Shown here: positions 7,988 to 16,980 of the stretch, one piece after another | Numbering within the stretch: position 1 is the stretch's first letter | Layout of the letters: every line of letters begins with the position of its first letter | Assembly: GCF_013044135.1 (NCBI RefSeq) | Contig: NZ_JABEPP010000001.1 | Coordinates: forward strand, 186,001-250,000 | Source: Enterovirga aerilata | GTDB lineage: Bacteria; Pseudomonadota; Alphaproteobacteria; Rhizobiales; Beijerinckiaceae | DNA length: 64,000 bases | Direction: 5' to 3' | Translations under genes and position numbers: made by a program | The notes under the pieces: model-generated | Told to the model about the DNA's origin: nothing | The model's input: only the letters and a program-made list of their open reading frames with translations | Databases searched by the model: none

Positions 7988-8920
7988 TCATGGCCACGCC
8001 GCGTACGAGCCCCCTGGAGCGGGCAATTTGTGCGCGCGCCGCTCCCGCCGGTAGCGTCCCGGTGGCATGCCCAGATGTCTGCGGCAGAAGCGGCTGAAAT
8101 AGCCCGGGTCCCGGAAGCCGAGCGCGAACGCGATCTGCTCGACGGGCACGTCCGTCGTCTCCAGCTGGCTGCAGGCTTCCTCCAGCAGCCGTTCCCGGAT
8201 CAGCGTGCCTGGCGGCCTGCCATGGCTGCGGACGGAAGCCGCGTGGAGCCGATCCTCCGTGACACCCAACACGTCGGCGTAGCGCTTCACGCTCCAGCCG
8301 TCCCGAAGATGCAGTTCGAGCAGGTGCCGGAAACGCTGGGCGACCGAGGCGGCGCGCTCTGGAGCCACGCGCGCACCCTTTGCGGGCGCATCCGCAAGGC
8401 GCCAGACATGGAGGCAGAGAAGCGCCAGATGGGCAGCGATCATTCCCGGCGCGATCTCGCCCGGCTGCCGCACCTCGCGCGCGAGGACGCGGAAGGATGA
8501 CCCCAGCTCCTCGGCAAACGGCTCGATGCGGGCTGCCGGAACGGTGGCGGGCTGCACCAGCAGCCGCCTTAGCCGCGCCGTCCCCGGCATGCCGCTGATC
8601 GCCCCGGCCAGGACATCGATGGAGGCCGCGAGCCGATGGCCGCGCGCGCCGGCCTCAAGGCGCACGGTTCGGCCGGGCCCGCCCGGCACCCAGGCGAGCC
8701 CCGGCGCAGCAAGCTCGATGCGCGCGCCAATGCCGACCAGCGACATGCGACGGGATGAAGTCAGGAAGAGCTGGACCTCCTCGGGCGCAGAGGCAGACCA
8801 TTCCCGGGGAAGAAGCGCCGGCTCGATGGCTTCCGCTTGCAGCGACACCTCGCCCGGACTTCTCGAGGCGGTCGATCGGGGAGGCGGGTAACCGGTCTGC
8901 GGCACCGCGGGAAAGTGCAA
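7988..8920 (-). CDS. AraC family transcriptional regulator, about 310 aa
   Basis: The C-terminal 100 residues carry the two helix-turn-helix units of the family: WSVKRYADVLGVTEDRLHAA and, after a linker, EQIAFALGFRDPGYFSRFCRR plus LGMPPGRYR. The N-terminal part is a cupin-like ligand domain. The start is uncertain. A TTG at 8920 has AGGCG upstream, but in-frame GTG codons at 8905 and 8848 are possible and would remove a proline-rich, poorly conserved tip. The gene is divergent from the Liv-type transporter operon that begins at 9024, so it probably controls that operon in response to the transported compound or its aldehyde product (inference). Confidence 0.9.
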   Translation of the reverse strand: MHFPAVPQTGYPPPRSTASRSPGEVSLQAEAIEPALLPREWSASAPEEVQLFLTSSRRMSLVGIGARIELAAPGLAWVPGGPGRTVRLEAGARGHRLAASIDVLAGAISGMPGTARLRRLLVQPATVPAARIEPFAEELGSSFRVLAREVRQPGEIAPGMIAAHLALLCLHVWRLADAPAKGARVAPERAASVAQRFRHLLELHLRDGWSVKRYADVLGVTEDRLHAASVRSHGRPPGTLIRERLLEEACSQLETTDVPVEQIAFALGFRDPGYFSRFCRRHLGMPPGRYRRERRAHKLPAPGGSYAAWP

Positions 8921-9023
8921 TTTTTCGCCTGTTATGTCCAGTCCCGCCGCTTCGGCCCCGTTCTACTCTGATGTTGCCGCAGACGCCCGAAGAGCGACGC
9001 GAGCACGGGACCGGGAGGACGAC
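8921..9023. promoter_or_regulatory. Divergent promoter region between AraC gene and Liv operon
   Basis: A 103-bp gap between two divergent starts. It holds the most AT-rich patch of the area (GTGCAATTTTTCGCC) and the GGGAGGA ribosome binding site of the receptor gene at 9013-9019. Because the AraC protein is the only local regulator, its site is expected here, but no clear direct repeat is visible and I cannot assign -35/-10 boxes. Confidence 0.35.
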
Positions 9024-10235
9024 ATGAGAGGTATCGGATTGCGGCTCGCAACCGTTGCGTCGCTCGCAGCCGCACTCGGCGCCGCCGTCGGATCGGCCGC
9101 GGCCCAGGACAAGATCAGGATCGGCTACGCCATCTCGAAGACCGGGCCCTTCACGGGCGGTGCCAGCATCACTACGCTGCCGAACTATCAGCTCTGGGTG
9201 AAGGAGGTGAACGCTGCGGGCGGGCTCATGATCGGCGGCAAGCGCATTCCGATCGAGGTCATCGAGTATGACGACCGCTCCAATTCCGAGGAGGCCGTGA
9301 AGGCGATCGAACGGCTCGCCACACAGGACAAGGTCGACTTCATCCTGTCGCCCTGGGGCACGGGCCAGAACCTCGCCGTGGCCCCGATCATGAACCGGCT
9401 CGGCTACCCGCACCTGGCCGCGACGACCAACACCAACCGCGCGCCCGAACTCGCCAAACGCTGGCCGAACGCGACCTTCTGGCTCGGCCTGCCGTCCGAC
9501 ATCTCTGTGTCCTTCGTCGAGCTGCTCGCCAAGCTGCGGGGCGAGGGCAAGGTCGGCCCGAAGGTGGCGATGGTCTCCGTCTCCGATCAGTTCGGAATCG
9601 AGCTCTCGACCGCGGCGCGCGATGCGCTGAAGAAGGCCGGCTTCGAGCTCGTCTACGACAAGTCCTATCCGGCCGGGACGCAGGACGTGCAGCCGCTCCT
9701 CAAGGACGCGATGGCGGCTTCGCCGGATGTCTTCGCGGCGTTCTCCTACCCGCCGGACACGCTGGGGATCACGGACACGGCGAAGGTCTTGGGCTTCAAC
9801 CCGAAGGTCTTCTTCGTCGGCGTCGGCACCGCCTTTCCGGTCTTCAAGCAGCGCTTCGGTCAGAACGCGGAAGGCGTCCTCGGCATCGGCGGCTGGAACG
9901 CGGATTCGCCGACGCTCAAGGACTACTTCAAACGCCATGTCGAGGCGCTCGGCCGCGAGCCCGACCGCTGGGCGAGCCCCATCACCTATGCCAGCCTCCA
10001 GGTGCTGGGGCAGGCGATCGAGCGCGTCGGCAAGATCGACCGTGCGGCCGTGATCAAGGAGATCCAGACGGGCTCCTTCGATACGATCATAGGCAGGGTA
10101 AAGCTCGAAGGCGGCCTCCTGAAGGAGGTCTGGGCCGTGGGGCAGTGGCAGGGCGGCGAATTCTACGGCGTCGCGCCGACCGCGATGGCAGGCGCGCGTC
10201 CGGTCGTGGTGCCCAAACCCGAGTGGAAGCAATAG
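9024..10235 (+). CDS. Branched-chain amino acid-type ABC transporter substrate-binding protein, 403 aa
   Basis: Periplasmic receptor of the LivJ/LivK (type I periplasmic binding) class. Residues 1-27 form a Sec signal ending in GSAAAQ. The mature protein starts KIRIGYAISKTGPFTGG, a hallmark of this class, and continues with the two-lobe fold. ATG 9024 has GGGAGGA directly upstream. In Hyphomicrobiales such receptors often bind aromatic acids, urea, amides or other organic solutes rather than leucine. It heads an operon with two permeases, two ATPases and an aldehyde dehydrogenase, which points to uptake of a compound catabolised through an aldehyde. Confidence 0.93.
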   Translation: MRGIGLRLATVASLAAALGAAVGSAAAQDKIRIGYAISKTGPFTGGASITTLPNYQLWVKEVNAAGGLMIGGKRIPIEVIEYDDRSNSEEAVKAIERLATQDKVDFILSPWGTGQNLAVAPIMNRLGYPHLAATTNTNRAPELAKRWPNATFWLGLPSDISVSFVELLAKLRGEGKVGPKVAMVSVSDQFGIELSTAARDALKKAGFELVYDKSYPAGTQDVQPLLKDAMAASPDVFAAFSYPPDTLGITDTAKVLGFNPKVFFVGVGTAFPVFKQRFGQNAEGVLGIGGWNADSPTLKDYFKRHVEALGREPDRWASPITYASLQVLGQAIERVGKIDRAAVIKEIQTGSFDTIIGRVKLEGGLLKEVWAVGQWQGGEFYGVAPTAMAGARPVVVPKPEWKQ

Positions 10236-10257
10236 GGCGCCTCCCCGGGGGCGCGAG

Positions 10258-11133
10258 ATGCTCATCCTCGACATCGTCCTCGGAGGTCTGATCCTCGGCG
10301 GCATGTACGCGCTGGTCGCCTCGGGCCTGACCCTGCAATACGGCGTCGCCCGCATCATGAACCTAGCCTATGGCGAGGTCCTCGTGGCGGCGGCCTTCGC
10401 GTCGTACCTTCTGGTGACCGCGGCGGCCCTGAGCCCGCTGTTCGGGCTCGTTTTCATCCTGCCGGCGGGCTTCCTGGCAAGTTCGCTGATCTACCGCGTC
10501 CTGCTCGTGCCCCTGGTGAGACGGGCTAAGACCCGCGAGGCGCTGGAGGTCGATTCCATTCTCGCCACGTTCGGCCTCCTGTTCGTGGTCCAGGGCCTCG
10601 CCTTCGTGCTCTTCGGCGGCCAATATTACAGCTACTCCTACTTGTCCGTGCCGGTGACGATCGCGGGCTCCACCGTGCCGGCGAACCGCCTCCTCGCCTT
10701 TGCGGTCGCGGCCGTGCTGGCGGTCGGGATCTATGCGGCCCTGATGCGCACCCGGACCGGAACTGCGATCCGGGCGGTCGCGGTCGATCCCGCTTCGGCC
10801 CGGCTCGTCGGCATCGACGTGCAGCGGGTCGCCGGCTTCGCCTTCGCGCTCGGCGGCGGGCTGTGCGCCGCAGGCGGCGTCCTCGTCTCCATGTTCCTCA
10901 CCTTCAACGCTGCCATGGGCGTCGTCTTCACCATGAAGGCGCTCGTGGTGGTGATCATGGGCGGCGTCGGCAACCTCATGGGGGCGCTCGTCGCCGGCCT
11001 CCTCCTCGGGCTCGTCGAGACGAGTGTCGCCCGGCTGGTCGATCCGGGCCTGACCCTGGCCGCGACCTTCGGGCTGTTCCTCCTGGTCCTGCTCGTGAAA
11101 CCCACCGGGCTGTTCGGAAGGGCCGGGCGATGA
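10258..11133 (+). CDS. Branched-chain amino acid ABC transporter permease (LivH-type), 291 aa
   Basis: An integral inner-membrane protein with about eight hydrophobic helices. The N-terminal GGMYALVASGLTLQYGVARI and NLAYGEV are the standard LivH signature. The cytoplasmic coupling region is visible around TAIRAVAVDPASARLVGI, which contacts the ATPases. It pairs with the LivM-type protein encoded next, whose ATG overlaps this stop codon (ATGA at 11130-11133). It starts 22 bases after the receptor gene and has a GGGGGCG ribosome binding site. Confidence 0.93.
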   Translation: MLILDIVLGGLILGGMYALVASGLTLQYGVARIMNLAYGEVLVAAAFASYLLVTAAALSPLFGLVFILPAGFLASSLIYRVLLVPLVRRAKTREALEVDSILATFGLLFVVQGLAFVLFGGQYYSYSYLSVPVTIAGSTVPANRLLAFAVAAVLAVGIYAALMRTRTGTAIRAVAVDPASARLVGIDVQRVAGFAFALGGGLCAAGGVLVSMFLTFNAAMGVVFTMKALVVVIMGGVGNLMGALVAGLLLGLVETSVARLVDPGLTLAATFGLFLLVLLVKPTGLFGRAGR

Positions 11134-12065
11134 AGGGGGTGCCGCTCGCGCTCGTTGTCGCCGCCATGGGTGCGCTGGCGCTCGTGCCGTTCCTCGGCAC
11201 GGGCTACCACCTCGCCCTCGCGATCGGCATCCTCAACAACCTCGTGCTCGCAACCGCCTGGGCGCTCTTCTCCGGCCCGACGCGCTATGTCTCGCTGGCG
11301 ACGGCGGCATTCTTCGGCATCGGCTCCTACGCGGCGGCGGGCCTCGGCGAGGCGCTGCCCTGGCCGGTGCTGCTCGCCGTCGCCCTTGTCCTGGGGGCCG
11401 CGATGGCCCTCGTGGTCGGGCTTTCCACGCTCCGTCTCTCCGGCATCTATTTCGTCATCTTCACCTTTGGCTTGTCGGAGCTCATCCGACAGCTCGTCAC
11501 CTGGTGGGAGGTCAATGTCAGCCGCTCGGTCGGCCGCTACATCTTCCTGGACGTGACGCAGGAGGGCATCTTCTGGCAGCTCTTCGGGCTCGCCGCGCTC
11601 GTCTTCCTCGTCGGCTGGCTGATCGGGCGCTCGCGGCTCGGCCTCGCGCTCCGCGTGGTCGGCGACGACGAACTGGTCGCCCGGCACTGCGGGATCAACG
11701 TGACGGGCGCGAAGCTCCTGCTCTTCGCGGTGAGCGCCGCCTTCATGACCCTCGCCGGCGCGATCATGGCGCCGCGCTGGACCTATCTCGACCCTTCGAT
11801 CGCCTTCAACCCGGTGATCTCGTTCCAGGCGCTCATCATGGCGCTGCTCGGCGGCGCAGGGCGGCTCTGGGGGCCGCTGCTCGGCGTCGTGCCGCTGACG
11901 CTCCTCTTCGAGGTGCTCGGCGCCAACTTCCCGAACGCCTTCTCGATCCTGCTCGGCCTCGTCTTTATGGCGATCGTGTACGCGGTCCCGAACGGCATCG
12001 CCGGCTGGTTTGAGGGCGCATGGCCCCGCGCGGTCCGGCTCCTGCCGCAGAAGGCGGTGCGATGA
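11130..12065 (+). CDS. Branched-chain amino acid ABC transporter permease (LivM-type), 311 aa
   Basis: The second permease of the importer. It is hydrophobic throughout. The segment ILNNLVLATAWALFSGPTRY and SLATAAFFGIGSYAAAGL is the LivM counterpart of the GYTGLLSLG/FFGIGAY region, and SRLGLALRVVGDDELVARHCGI is the coupling helix. The ATG at 11130 overlaps the LivH stop codon by four bases, indicating translational coupling; a longer upstream reading overlaps LivH and is not needed. The stop codon overlaps the next start in the same way (12062-12065). Confidence 0.92.
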   Translation: MKGVPLALVVAAMGALALVPFLGTGYHLALAIGILNNLVLATAWALFSGPTRYVSLATAAFFGIGSYAAAGLGEALPWPVLLAVALVLGAAMALVVGLSTLRLSGIYFVIFTFGLSELIRQLVTWWEVNVSRSVGRYIFLDVTQEGIFWQLFGLAALVFLVGWLIGRSRLGLALRVVGDDELVARHCGINVTGAKLLLFAVSAAFMTLAGAIMAPRWTYLDPSIAFNPVISFQALIMALLGGAGRLWGPLLGVVPLTLLFEVLGANFPNAFSILLGLVFMAIVYAVPNGIAGWFEGAWPRAVRLLPQKAVR

Positions 12066-12790
12066 CAGTCCTGCTCGAAGTCTCGGGCCTGGTCCGCCGT
12101 TTCGGCGGGCTGGTCGCCGTGAACGGGCTGAGCTTCACGGTAGGTTCGTCGGAAATCCTCGGCCTCATCGGGCCGAACGGCTCGGGCAAGACCACGGCGC
12201 TCAATCTCCTGTCCGGCGCGCTGAAGCCCGATGCCGGCGATATCCGGTTGCGGGGCCGCCCCGTCGCCGGGCTCTCGCCCGACCGCATCGCGCGGCTCGG
12301 CGTCGCGCGCACCTTCCAGCTCGTGCGCGTGCTCCCCTCGCTCGACGCGCGCGAGAACGTGCTGGCAGGCCTCGCCTTCCGTGCGGATCCGCTCTGGGGC
12401 GAGGCGGCGGACCGCGAGGTCTCGCACCTGCTCCAGCGGGTGGGCCTCGGCGGCCGCGGACATCAGCGCAGCGCCGAACTCACCTATATCGACCAGAAGC
12501 GGCTCGAACTCGCCCGGGCGCTGGCGCTCGCTCCGAAGCTCCTCCTCCTCGACGAGTGGCTCGCAGGGCTGAACCCGTCCGAGCTGCAGGACGGCATCGG
12601 GCTGATCCAGTCGCTGCGTCGCGAGGGGCTCTCGATCGTGCTGGTCGAGCATGTGATGGACGCCATCCGAACCCTTTGTGACCGCTGCATCGTGATGAAC
12701 GCAGGCTCGGTCCTGGCCGAAGGCGCGCCCGACGCCGTGCTGTCCGACCCGCAGGTGGTCCACGCCTACCTTGGAGACCCGGATGCTTGA
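12062..12790 (+). CDS. ABC transporter ATP-binding protein (LivG-type), 242 aa
   Basis: First ATPase of the importer. Walker A is GPNGSGKTT (near residues 38-46), Walker B is LLLLDEW and the switch histidine is in LVEHVMDA. The ABC signature is unusual: LTYIDQKRLELARAL stands where LivG normally has a glycine (AYGDQ in E. coli), and the residue after DE is Trp rather than Pro. The two changes could weaken one of the two ATP sites of the LivG/LivF pair, or simply mark a LivG subfamily. ATG at 12062 overlaps the LivM stop codon. Confidence 0.9.
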   Translation: MTVLLEVSGLVRRFGGLVAVNGLSFTVGSSEILGLIGPNGSGKTTALNLLSGALKPDAGDIRLRGRPVAGLSPDRIARLGVARTFQLVRVLPSLDARENVLAGLAFRADPLWGEAADREVSHLLQRVGLGGRGHQRSAELTYIDQKRLELARALALAPKLLLLDEWLAGLNPSELQDGIGLIQSLRREGLSIVLVEHVMDAIRTLCDRCIVMNAGSVLAEGAPDAVLSDPQVVHAYLGDPDA

Positions 12791-13523
12791 GGTCTCCGGC
12801 CTCTCCGTCTCCTACGGCCTGCATCGCGCGCTGGAGGACGTCAGCCTCGGCGTCGGAGCCGCCGAGATCGTCGTGATCCTGGGCGCGAACGGGGCCGGAA
12901 AGACCACGCTCCTGAAGGCGGTCGCGAACACGGTTCCGGCCGAACCGGGACGCTGCGTCGTCCTCGGCGGGCGCGACGTCTCGGAGCTCCCGGCGCATCT
13001 CCTGGTGGAGGAAGGCCTCGCGCTCGTGCCGGAGGGACGCGGCATCTTCGGCGAGCTGACCGTGCGCGAGAACCTCCTGCTCGGCGCCTATCCCAAACGG
13101 GCACGGGCCGGCGAGGCGGCCACCCTGGAGCGGGTGCTCGCGCTGTTTCCGCGCCTCTCCGAGCGCCTGGGCCAGACCGCCCGCACCATGAGCGGCGGCG
13201 AGCAGCAGATGGTGGCGATCGGCCGCGCGCTCATGTCGAATCCGACGGTGCTGCTCCTGGACGAGCCCTCGCTCGGGCTGTCGCCGCTCATGTCCGGCGA
13301 GCTCTTCGCGGCGCTCGGCCGCGTCCGCGAGACGGGCATCGGCGTGCTCCTGGTCGAGCAGAACGCGCGCCGCTCGCTCGCCATCGCGGACCGCGCCTAC
13401 CTGATCGAGACCGGCCGTATCGTCGGCGAAGGCCCGGCCGCGAGGCTGCGCGACGATCCGGCCGTGCGCCGCGCCTATCTCGGGGAGGCGGCGCCCGGCG
13501 CCGCGCTCCCGTCCCACGCATGA
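12783..13523 (+). CDS. ABC transporter ATP-binding protein (LivF-type), 246 aa
   Basis: The second ATPase. Walker A is GANGAGKTT, the signature MSGGEQQMVAIGRALM is canonical, Walker B is LLLDEPSLGLSP and the switch histidine is replaced by the usual LivF LVEQN. The start ATG at 12783 lies eight bases inside the LivG gene, with GGAGA upstream. Together with LivG, LivH, LivM and the receptor, this completes a five-gene importer. The aldehyde dehydrogenase begins 10 bases after its stop codon. Confidence 0.93.
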   Translation: MLEVSGLSVSYGLHRALEDVSLGVGAAEIVVILGANGAGKTTLLKAVANTVPAEPGRCVVLGGRDVSELPAHLLVEEGLALVPEGRGIFGELTVRENLLLGAYPKRARAGEAATLERVLALFPRLSERLGQTARTMSGGEQQMVAIGRALMSNPTVLLLDEPSLGLSPLMSGELFAALGRVRETGIGVLLVEQNARRSLAIADRAYLIETGRIVGEGPAARLRDDPAVRRAYLGEAAPGAALPSHA

Positions 13524-13533
13524 GGAAGCAGCC

Positions 13534-14985
13534 ATGACGGACATCGCATTGCTTATCGAGGATCGCGACGTCGCCGCGACCGGCGGGGCGACCTTCGAGC
13601 GCCTGAACCCGATCACCGGCGCCGTCGCGAGCCGCGCCGCCGCCGCGACACCTGAGGATGCCATCGCGGCGGCGGATGCGGCCGCTGCCGCCTTCCCGGC
13701 CTGGTCCAACATGGGTCCGAATGCCCGCCGCTCGCTCCTGTCCAAGGCCGCGGACCTGCTTGAAGCGCGGGCCGGCGAGTTCGTCGACCTCATGGCTGCC
13801 GAGACCGGCTCGACGGCGGGCTGGGTGGGGTTCAACGTGCGCCTTGCGGCGGGCATGCTGCGCGAAGCTGCGGCGCTCACGACCCAGATCTCGGGCGAAG
13901 TGATCCCATCCGACAAGCCGGGCTGCATCGCCATGGCCATCCGGCAGCCGGCCGGCGTCGTGCTCGGAATCGCTCCCTGGAACGCCCCTGTGATCCTCGG
14001 TGTCCGGGCGGTCGCGACGCCGCTGGCCTGCGGCAACACGGTGGTTCTGAAAGCCTCCGAGATCTGCCCCGGCACGCACAGGCTCATCGGCGAATGCCTC
14101 CGCGAGGCCGGGCTCCCGGCCGGGGCCGTGAACGTGGTCACCAATGCGCCGGACGACGCCGCGGACGTGATCTCGGCGCTCATCGCCCATCCGGCCGTGC
14201 GGCGGATAAACTTCACCGGCTCGACCCGCGTCGGGCGCATCATCGCCGAGAAGGCGGCGCATCACCTGAAGCCGGTCCTCCTCGAGCTCGGCGGCAAGGC
14301 GCCGCTCGTCGTGCTGGACGATGCCGATCTCGATGCGGCCGTGGCCGCCGCCGCCTTCGGCGCCTTCATGAACCAGGGCCAGATCTGCATGTCGACGGAG
14401 CGCATCATCGTGGACTCGTCGGTTGCGGACGCCTTCGTCGAGAAGCTCGCCGCCAAGGCCAAGAGCCTGACGGCCGGCGATCCGCGAGAGGCCAGGACAG
14501 CGCTCGGCTCGCTCGTCGGGCCGGAGGCGGCGCAGCGCATCCTCGGGCTCGTTCACGATGCCGTCCAGAAGGGCGGCAGGCTTCTCGCCGGCGGCGAAGC
14601 GCGGGGCACGCTGATGGGCGCGACGGTGATCGACCACGTCACACCCGCCATGCGGATCTATGCCGAGGAGAGCTTCGGGCCCGTGGTTGCGATCATACGT
14701 GCGCAGGGGGTCGAAGAAGCCGTCCGGATCGCGAACGACACCGAGTACGGGCTCTCGGCCGCGGTCTTCGGACGCGACATCGCCCGTGCGCTGGACGTGG
14801 CCAAGCGCATCGATTCCGGCATCTGCCACGTCAACGGCCCGACCGTGCATGACGAGGCGCAGATGCCCTTCGGCGGCGTGAAGGCCTCCGGCTACGGCCG
14901 GTTCGGCGGCAAGGCTGGGATCGCCGAATTCACCGAGCTGCGCTGGATCACGGTCGAGACGGGGCCGCAGCACTATCCGATCTGA
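13534..14985 (+). CDS. NAD(P)-dependent aldehyde dehydrogenase, aromatic (vanillin/salicylaldehyde) type, 483 aa
   Basis: A full-length aldehyde dehydrogenase oxidising an aldehyde to its acid. The oxyanion Asn150 is in APWNAP, general base Glu251 in LELGGKAP and nucleophile Cys285 in GQICMSTER. The QICMSTER pattern and overall length resemble vanillin, benzaldehyde and salicylaldehyde dehydrogenases rather than betaine-aldehyde or succinate-semialdehyde enzymes. It is the last gene of the transporter operon (10-base gap, GAGGAAG ribosome binding site). Import plus oxidation of an aromatic aldehyde or its precursor is therefore the most economical reading, though the exact aldehyde is not known. 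Confidence 0.9.
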   Translation: MTDIALLIEDRDVAATGGATFERLNPITGAVASRAAAATPEDAIAAADAAAAAFPAWSNMGPNARRSLLSKAADLLEARAGEFVDLMAAETGSTAGWVGFNVRLAAGMLREAAALTTQISGEVIPSDKPGCIAMAIRQPAGVVLGIAPWNAPVILGVRAVATPLACGNTVVLKASEICPGTHRLIGECLREAGLPAGAVNVVTNAPDDAADVISALIAHPAVRRINFTGSTRVGRIIAEKAAHHLKPVLLELGGKAPLVVLDDADLDAAVAAAAFGAFMNQGQICMSTERIIVDSSVADAFVEKLAAKAKSLTAGDPREARTALGSLVGPEAAQRILGLVHDAVQKGGRLLAGGEARGTLMGATVIDHVTPAMRIYAEESFGPVVAIIRAQGVEEAVRIANDTEYGLSAAVFGRDIARALDVAKRIDSGICHVNGPTVHDEAQMPFGGVKASGYGRFGGKAGIAEFTELRWITVETGPQHYPI

Positions 14986-15195
14986 AGTAGAACGCCGGCG
15001 CTGAACCGGTCGTAGCCGGAGGACCGACGGACATCGGCGAGAGCACAACTTGTCCGAGGGTCCCCGATCCGCGCTGCCCGGCGATCGCGAACGGAGCTGC
15101 GCCGCCGCCGTGGCTCCGAGCGGAATATCGGCTCTCGGCCGGGCATGCGCTCGGGGCGAATTCCGACCCGCCCGACGCCTGCGTCGGCTGGGGGC

Positions 15196-16980
15196 TCAGG
15201 CCGCCACGTCGCGCAGGTGGCGTGCCCCGCCGCCCCTGAGCCACACGGCCATGTCCTCAGGCCGGATCGGTCGGGACATCAGGTAGCCTTGGCCCTCGTC
15301 GCATCCCGATTGCCGCAGGAACTCAAATGCGGCCTCGTCCTCGACACCTTCGGCAACGACCACGAAATCCAGTTCTTTGGCCATCGAGATCATCGACCGA
15401 AGAAGGGTGCGGCCACGGTCGTCGAGGTCTAGGTTTCGCACGAACGACTGGTCGATCTTGATGATGTCCGCTGGCAGGTTCTGGACGTAGGAAAGGCTGC
15501 TGTAGCCGGTTCCGAAATCGTCGATGGCCACCTTGATGCCGGCTGCGCGAATGTTCCGTAGCTGCTCTCCGACGCGCACCTCGTCGCGGATGATCGCGCT
15601 TTCGGTAACTTCGACCTCCAAGGCGCTGCAGGGTAGTCCCGCGGCTGCGATGCGCAGAATGAGCCGAGACGAGAAGTCCTGCTCTTCGAGGTTTGCCGAG
15701 GATACGTTGACGGAGATCGGAAGAGGAGTGCCGGCCGATCTCCACGCCTGTGCCTGGCGGATTGCGGCGTCGATGACCCAGTCCGTGACCGGCCGGGCGA
15801 GATCCGTCTTCTCGACGATCGGAATGAACTCGCCGGGCGAGACCGAGCCCAGGAGCGGATGGTTCCAGCGCAACAGGGCCTCCACGCCGACGCAAGCTCC
15901 CGTCTTGAAAGCGATGCGAGGCTGGAAGGCGAGGAAGAGCTGGTCGTCTGCAGCCAAAGCCGCTCGCATGTCGGCGACGAGCCGAAAGCGCCGCCGATGA
16001 ACCTTGTCCGCCTCTTCCGAGTAGATGCTGACGAGCTCGCCGGTGTTCCGGGCATCGAGAACGGCGCTGTGCCCGGTCCGGAGGAGATCGGCGGCCGCGA
16101 TCTCGCCCAGGCGGAAGGGGGTGACCACGGCCACGGGACTGGCCAGCCGTGGAAAGGAGGCTCGCCGCAGATAGCGGGCGAAGCGAGGGCCTGCCGCGGC
16201 AAGATAGCGCGTGCGAGCGTCCTTATCCGCGTGGGCCACAATCCATCCGAGCTGGGCCGTTCCGACCTGGTAGATCTTGAGGCTCGGTCCGAATTCCGAT
16301 CGCAGTGCCAGCGTGGCCTCACGCACCAGCTCGTCGACCGTATCGGGTCCTAGCACCCGGGTGGCCTCTTGCAGCCGAGCCGCGTCCGCAAGCTCCAGGA
16401 GAACGAGCGATCTCAGTGCTCCAGGACTGTCTCGGGCCGCGTCGTCCAGATCGTCCAGAAGTTGATGCCTGTTCGGCAGTCCGCTGACCGGTTCGACGCG
16501 GCCGAACGCGTGCTGGAGCTCGATCTGAGCCATGACCATCGCGGCAAGGTCGACGAGCACATGTTTTTCCTCGGGTGTCACCTCCCGCGGCTCGGTCCCG
16601 AGCACGCACATCGCGCCAAGCCCATATCCATCGCGCGTGACGAGAGGAGCTGCCGCGTAGAAACGGATTCCGGACTGCGCGAGCAGGCTGTCCCGGTAGT
16701 GCGGGCTCTCCAGCAGGTCCGGCACGACCAGCGGGCCTGCCGTCTCGGCGACCTCGGCGCACGGAGCCTTCTCGCGTGGGATTTCCCGATGGTCGACCCC
16801 GACCCGCGATTTGAACCACTGCCGATCCCGGTCGGTCAGCGACACGGCGGCAATCGGCAGCCCGAACATCCGGCTCGCCATCCGGGTGATGCGGTCGAAG
16901 CTTTCACTGGGCGGTGTGTCGAGGAGGCCAAGCTGAGTAAGCGCCTGCAGCCTCATCTCTTCCGAACGCGTACGATCCAT
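15196..16980 (-). CDS. GAF domain / EAL domain c-di-GMP phosphodiesterase, 594 aa
   Basis: Three parts are seen. A GAF sensor domain occupies about residues 20-155. A GGDEF-fold region follows at about 160-325, but it has lost the GGDEF signature (YQVGTAQLGW stands in its place). An EAL domain covers about 335-588. The EAL domain keeps the catalytic set: Glu367 in VEALLRW, Asn425, Glu457, the pair in AIDDFGTGYSS, Lys508 in IIKIDQSF, and VVAEGVED. It should therefore hydrolyse c-di-GMP, with the GAF and dead cyclase parts acting as regulatory modules. There are no membrane helices. CAGGAGA precedes the ATG. It is monocistronic, so its output target is not evident. Confidence 0.92.
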   Translation of the reverse strand: MDRTRSEEMRLQALTQLGLLDTPPSESFDRITRMASRMFGLPIAAVSLTDRDRQWFKSRVGVDHREIPREKAPCAEVAETAGPLVVPDLLESPHYRDSLLAQSGIRFYAAAPLVTRDGYGLGAMCVLGTEPREVTPEEKHVLVDLAAMVMAQIELQHAFGRVEPVSGLPNRHQLLDDLDDAARDSPGALRSLVLLELADAARLQEATRVLGPDTVDELVREATLALRSEFGPSLKIYQVGTAQLGWIVAHADKDARTRYLAAAGPRFARYLRRASFPRLASPVAVVTPFRLGEIAAADLLRTGHSAVLDARNTGELVSIYSEEADKVHRRRFRLVADMRAALAADDQLFLAFQPRIAFKTGACVGVEALLRWNHPLLGSVSPGEFIPIVEKTDLARPVTDWVIDAAIRQAQAWRSAGTPLPISVNVSSANLEEQDFSSRLILRIAAAGLPCSALEVEVTESAIIRDEVRVGEQLRNIRAAGIKVAIDDFGTGYSSLSYVQNLPADIIKIDQSFVRNLDLDDRGRTLLRSMISMAKELDFVVVAEGVEDEAAFEFLRQSGCDEGQGYLMSRPIRPEDMAVWLRGGGARHLRDVAA

